Of a stretch of DNA of 64,000 bases, positions 61,179 to 64,000 are shown piece after piece. Both the position numbers and the translations under genes were made by a program. Every line of letters begins with the position of its first letter. The first letter of the stretch is position 1. The notes beneath the pieces were generated by a model, which was given only the letters and a program-made list of their open reading frames with translations, did no database searches and had not been told where the DNA came from. The stretch comes from Haloprofundus marisrubri (GTDB taxonomy: Archaea; Halobacteriota; Halobacteria; Halobacteriales; Haloferacaceae), in the NCBI RefSeq assembly GCF_001469955.1, contig NZ_LOPU01000034.1, positions 1 through 64,000 of the forward strand, read 5' to 3'.

Positions 61179-61691
61179 CTACCGCGGGTCGATTCTGAAC
61201 GTCTCGAACACGTCGCCGTCGGGCGTACAGAGCCGTCCGCTGAGTCCGTCGCCGTCGGCTTCCAACTCCGCGTGTGCGAGACCGTAGCCGCGCGGTTCGG
61301 CGTGGCTGCCGGGGTTCAAAAGCGCCAGCGGACCGGTCGCGTCGAATCCCGGCCTGTGACTGTGACCGAAGATGACCGCGTCGGCGTCGCGTTCGCGGCC
61401 GAACAAGGTGAGCGCCGTGTCGCCGCCGCGACGCGTGTGTGTGACGGCGAAGCGAACCCCGCCGTACTCGACGGTCCGAGCGCCGGGGAGTCGTTCGCGG
61501 ATGCCGGCGTCGTCGTTGTTGCCGTAGACGCCGCGAAACGTGTCTGATTCGTCGACGAACGCGTCGAGTACCGTCTCGGTCATGAAGTCGCCGGCGTGGA
61601 CGACCATCTCGGCGTCGCGGACGGCCTGTAGCGTTCTACCTCGCAACCGGTGCGATTCGGTTCCGTGTGTGTCGGAGACGACGGTGAGCAC
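61179..61691 (-). CDS. YfcE-type metallophosphoesterase
   Basis: A 170-residue calcineurin-like phosphoesterase: DTHG, HAGDF, GNNDD, THTRRGG and GHSHRPG are its metal-binding motifs in order. Family members hydrolyse phosphodiesters such as cAMP or nucleotide substrates in vitro; the natural target is unclear. It starts with GTG 61691 and is divergent from the CDF transporter. Confidence 0.88.
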   Translation of the reverse strand: MLTVVSDTHGTESHRLRGRTLQAVRDAEMVVHAGDFMTETVLDAFVDESDTFRGVYGNNDDAGIRERLPGARTVEYGGVRFAVTHTRRGGDTALTLFGRERDADAVIFGHSHRPGFDATGPLALLNPGSHAEPRGYGLAHAELEADGDGLSGRLCTPDGDVFETFRIDPR

Positions 61692-61782
61692 AGTCGGTGT
61701 AGGAACCCGCGGATACTGAAACTACCCCGCCGAATCGACCCGTGGGGGAACGGCTATCAGTTAGCGCTGTGACCGGTCGGCC

Positions 61783-62727
61783 ATGGCAGGAAGCAAGTCA
61801 GTCGTCATCGCCGCGCTCATCGCCAACGGCGCTATCGCGGTGATGAAGTTCCTCGGGTATCTACTGACGGGGAGTCCGTCGATGCTCTCCGAGACGTATC
61901 ACTCCATCTCCGACACCGGCAACCAGGTGTTCTTGTTGGTCGGTATCCGGTACAGCGGGAAGAAACCGGACAGAGAACACCCATTCGGATACGGGAAATC
62001 ACAGTTCTTCTACAGTTTCCTCGTCGCGGTGATGCTGTTCGGTATCGCCGGCTGGGAGAGCGCCAAACACGGCTACGAGGCGATTATGCACCCCGGCCAC
62101 GGGGCTGGATATCAGGTAATCGAGTTCCTCGGATTCAACTTCAACTCCGTCTGGGTGAACGTCGTCGTTCTCGTCGGCGCAATCGGCTTCGAGACGTACG
62201 CGTTCGTGAAGGCCAACGAGGAACTCCAGCGACAGATTCGTGAGTTCAACTGGAGCGGCATCCCCGAGGCGTTCCGGAAGACGAGCGACGTGACCACGCT
62301 CACGGCGTTCACCGAGGACGCTATCGCACTCGGCGGTGCGGCTATCGCGCTCGTCGGCGTCCTCCTGTCGTTCTTCCTCGGCGCGCCCATCTACGACGCC
62401 GTCGCGTCGCTCGTCATCGGGTTCCTGCTGATGGGCTTCGCCATCGCGCTGGCGTGGGAGAACAAGCGTCTACTCATCGGCGAGAGTCTGCCGGCGGATA
62501 TCGAACAGAAACTCCGCAGCATCGTCGCCGACCATCCCGGCGTGACCGGTATCGACAGTTTCCGCTCGATGTACGTCGGGTCGGGCGAAGCGCTCATCAA
62601 CACCGAAGTCCGGTTCGACGGGGAACTCGTCACCGGCGACATCGACACCGACATCGCCCAGCTAAAGTCGAAACTCAAACAGGCAGACAGCCGTGTCTCC
62701 ATCGTCAACATCGAACCGGAGGCCTGA
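61783..62727 (+). CDS. Cation diffusion facilitator (SLC30A9-like)
   Basis: A 314-residue metal transporter with six membrane helices. The site on helix 2 is in ETYHSISDTGNQ. On helix 5, where classical CDFs carry HxxxD, the sequence is LTAFTEDAIALGGAA, as in the SLC30A9/DUF-type branch. A C-terminal cytoplasmic domain follows (ADIEQKLRSIVADHPGVTGIDSFRSMYVG). Substrate metal is uncertain; Zn2+ or Co2+ is usual, but members of this branch have other roles. Confidence 0.85.
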   Translation: MAGSKSVVIAALIANGAIAVMKFLGYLLTGSPSMLSETYHSISDTGNQVFLLVGIRYSGKKPDREHPFGYGKSQFFYSFLVAVMLFGIAGWESAKHGYEAIMHPGHGAGYQVIEFLGFNFNSVWVNVVVLVGAIGFETYAFVKANEELQRQIREFNWSGIPEAFRKTSDVTTLTAFTEDAIALGGAAIALVGVLLSFFLGAPIYDAVASLVIGFLLMGFAIALAWENKRLLIGESLPADIEQKLRSIVADHPGVTGIDSFRSMYVGSGEALINTEVRFDGELVTGDIDTDIAQLKSKLKQADSRVSIVNIEPEA

Positions 62728-63071
62728 GCCACGGAATTCAGAATCGGGCGAGGACCAAACTGCACCGCCGGCGTACGTCGAACTGACAGAAATCGAAACA
62801 CACCGTCGGTTCACGGAACTGAGTTACTGAAAAACGCACTTGGTACGACAACAGTCGCACCGAGGCGTCGGTGTCCGATTTATCGACACCACCCCGTTTC
62901 CGGATAGAACGGATTGATATATAAATTCTGCTGACGTTCTCATGTTTCGAGATGTGTCGTCGCGCAGACGACGCGACTCGGGGTCGTACAACGTGTCGAG
63001 ACGTGTCCACACGTACACTCACCTGAGGCGGTCGATGTCGAGACGCGCGGAGTCTGAATCGCGGAGAGTCG
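62728..63071. other. Gene-free region with strong TATA box and hairpin
   Basis: This 344-base region is AT-rich near its middle. GATATATAAA (62915-62924) is the clearest TATA box of the window, with a symmetrical look readable on both strands. About 23-27 bases downstream on the plus strand, ATG 62942 opens an Arg/Ser-rich 65-codon frame that I do not accept as a gene. GTCGTC-GCGCA-GACGAC follows (about 62957-62973). A small RNA, possibly antisense to the rfcS 3' end, is conceivable. Confidence 0.35.
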
Positions 63072-64000
63072 TCAGTCGTCGAGCGCCAGCGACGCGAGCA
63101 GCGCCTCCAACTGCACCTGTTCGTTCGCACCCTCGGTGATACGGAAGTCAGCCTCGCCGATACGCTCCATGAGGCGAACCGCCGCACGGTCGTCGAGGTC
63201 GAACTCCCAGACGGAGCGATGCAGTTGGTCGATGATGTCGCCGCCGGCCATCCCGACGTCGGTGAGGAGGTGGTCGAGTTTCGAGCGGGCGGCCGCGAAG
63301 TCGCCGTCGAGCGCTCGCGTCACCATCTCCTCGATGTCCTCGGGGCGGGCGGTGGAGGTGATGGCGTAGACGGCTTCCTCGTCAACTTGTTCGCCGGTCG
63401 TCGCCGCCGCCTGCAGCGAGTTGATGCCGCGGCGCATGTCGCCGTTGGCCGCGTACACCAGCGCCTCCGCGCCGTCGTCGCTCAGGTCGATACCCTCCTC
63501 GTCGGCGATGTGGCGAACCGTCTCGTCGACGGCGGCGTCGCCCAACGGCGAGAACCGGAACACCGCACATCGGGACTGAATGGGGTCGATAATCTTCGAG
63601 GAGTAGTTACACGAGAGGATGAAGCGCGTGTTGTCGGCGAACTGCTCCATCGTCCGGCGCAGGGCGGACTGGGCGTCGTTCGTCAGCGAGTCGGCCTCGT
63701 CGAGAAAGATGATGCGGTAGTCGTGGCCGCCGAAGGAGGCGCGTGCGAAGTTCTTGATTCGGTCGCGGACGACGTCGATGCCGCGTTCGTCGGAGGCGTT
63801 GAGTTCGAGGAAGTTGCCCCGCCAGTCGTCGCCGTACACTTCGCGGGCGATAGCGGTGGCGCAGGTGGTCTTGCCGACGCCGGCCGGTCCCGCGAACAGC
63901 AGGTGCGGTAGGTCGCGCTGTTCGATGTAGCTCTGGAGGCGTTCGACGATACGGTCCTGTCCGACCACCTCGTCGAGCGTCTGCGGGCGGTACTTCTCTA
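63072..64000 (-). CDS. rfcS: Replication factor C small subunit (partial)
   Basis: The gene runs past the right edge; the visible N-terminal end is [15 protein letters not shown], so about a dozen residues are missing. It is the clamp-loader ATPase subunit that, with RfcL, loads PCNA. Walker [10 protein letters not shown], Walker [11 protein letters not shown], sensor 1 LSCNYSSKI and the arginine-finger SRC ([10 protein letters not shown]) are visible, followed by the C-terminal collar ([19 protein letters not shown]). No intein interrupts the visible part, though inteins occur in some haloarchaeal rfcS genes. Confidence 0.94.
   Translation of the reverse strand, partial: EKYRPQTLDEVVGQDRIVERLQSYIEQRDLPHLLFAGPAGVGKTTCATAIAREVYGDDWRGNFLELNASDERGIDVVRDRIKNFARASFGGHDYRIIFLDEADSLTNDAQSALRRTMEQFADNTRFILSCNYSSKIIDPIQSRCAVFRFSPLGDAAVDETVRHIADEEGIDLSDDGAEALVYAANGDMRRGINSLQAAATTGEQVDEEAVYAITSTARPEDIEEMVTRALDGDFAAARSKLDHLLTDVGMAGGDIIDQLHRSVWEFDLDDRAAVRLMERIGEADFRITEGANEQVQLEALLASLALDD

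Noticed and set aside
62942-63139. 65-codon ORF after the strong TATA box
   Set aside because: Residues are Arg/Ser-rich and basic, against the acidic bias, and the frame overlaps rfcS. I keep the promoter as a finding, not the ORF.

Overview
The window is chromosomal DNA of a halophilic archaeon (Halobacteria, probably the Haloferax/Halogeometricum side of the class). Evidence: high GC, very acidic Asp/Glu-rich proteins, many GTG starts, TATA-like boxes about 25-30 bases before start codons with almost no Shine-Dalgarno sites (leaderless transcription), and archaeal information genes (MCM, TFB, RfcS, Trm1, archaeal AlaS). Gene content and order recall the mcm-tfb-prs-glnA part of Haloferax chromosomes. 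It is mostly core genome. I see no CRISPR array, insertion sequence, integrase or prophage.

Layout. 0-8 kb: end of glpC, a methyltransferase and CBS/M50 protease pair, a cupin, a Ski2-type helicase, an SLC13-type transporter and tRNA-Pro(TGG). 8-20 kb: a rhodanese/metallo-beta-lactamase fusion, mcm, a degenerate KaiC-like protein, a translationally coupled run of haloarchaeal proteins ending in a MinD-type ATPase, a TFB, a second MinD/ParA-like protein without P-loop lysines, HIT, UDG and small membrane proteins. 20-34 kb: prs, a beta-propeller protein, a SWIM protein, trm1, a BrkB-family protein, a PAP2 phosphatase, divergent glnA/lrp, an M29 aminopeptidase, threonine aldolase and a multidomain histidine kinase. 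34-50 kb: a large four-repeat Tat-exported propeller protein, TspO, alaS, hydrolase and amidotransferase genes, acyl-CoA dehydrogenase, ferredoxin, a ferritin-like protein and a membrane Hdr-like Fe-S oxidoreductase. 50-64 kb: the biotin ECF transporter (BioY-EcfA-EcfT), a Cas4-like protein, Sua5/TsaC, a cysteine-less peroxiredoxin-fold protein coupled to a glutaredoxin, a CorC-type protein, a second histidine kinase, a phosphate permease, a membrane HTH protein, a phosphoesterase, a CDF transporter and partial rfcS.

The most notable signals are in the control regions and repeats: a BirA-type operator before bioY; a perfect 20-base palindrome between the TATA box and GTG of the MinD operon; palindromes in the tfb, lrp/glnA and Tat-propeller control regions; two copies of an intergenic element of shared design 45 kb apart; and two genes whose 3' ends, stop codon included, are copied again just downstream. 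Several proteins keep their fold but have lost the usual catalytic residues (P-loop lysines, peroxidatic Cys, hydrolase Ser).
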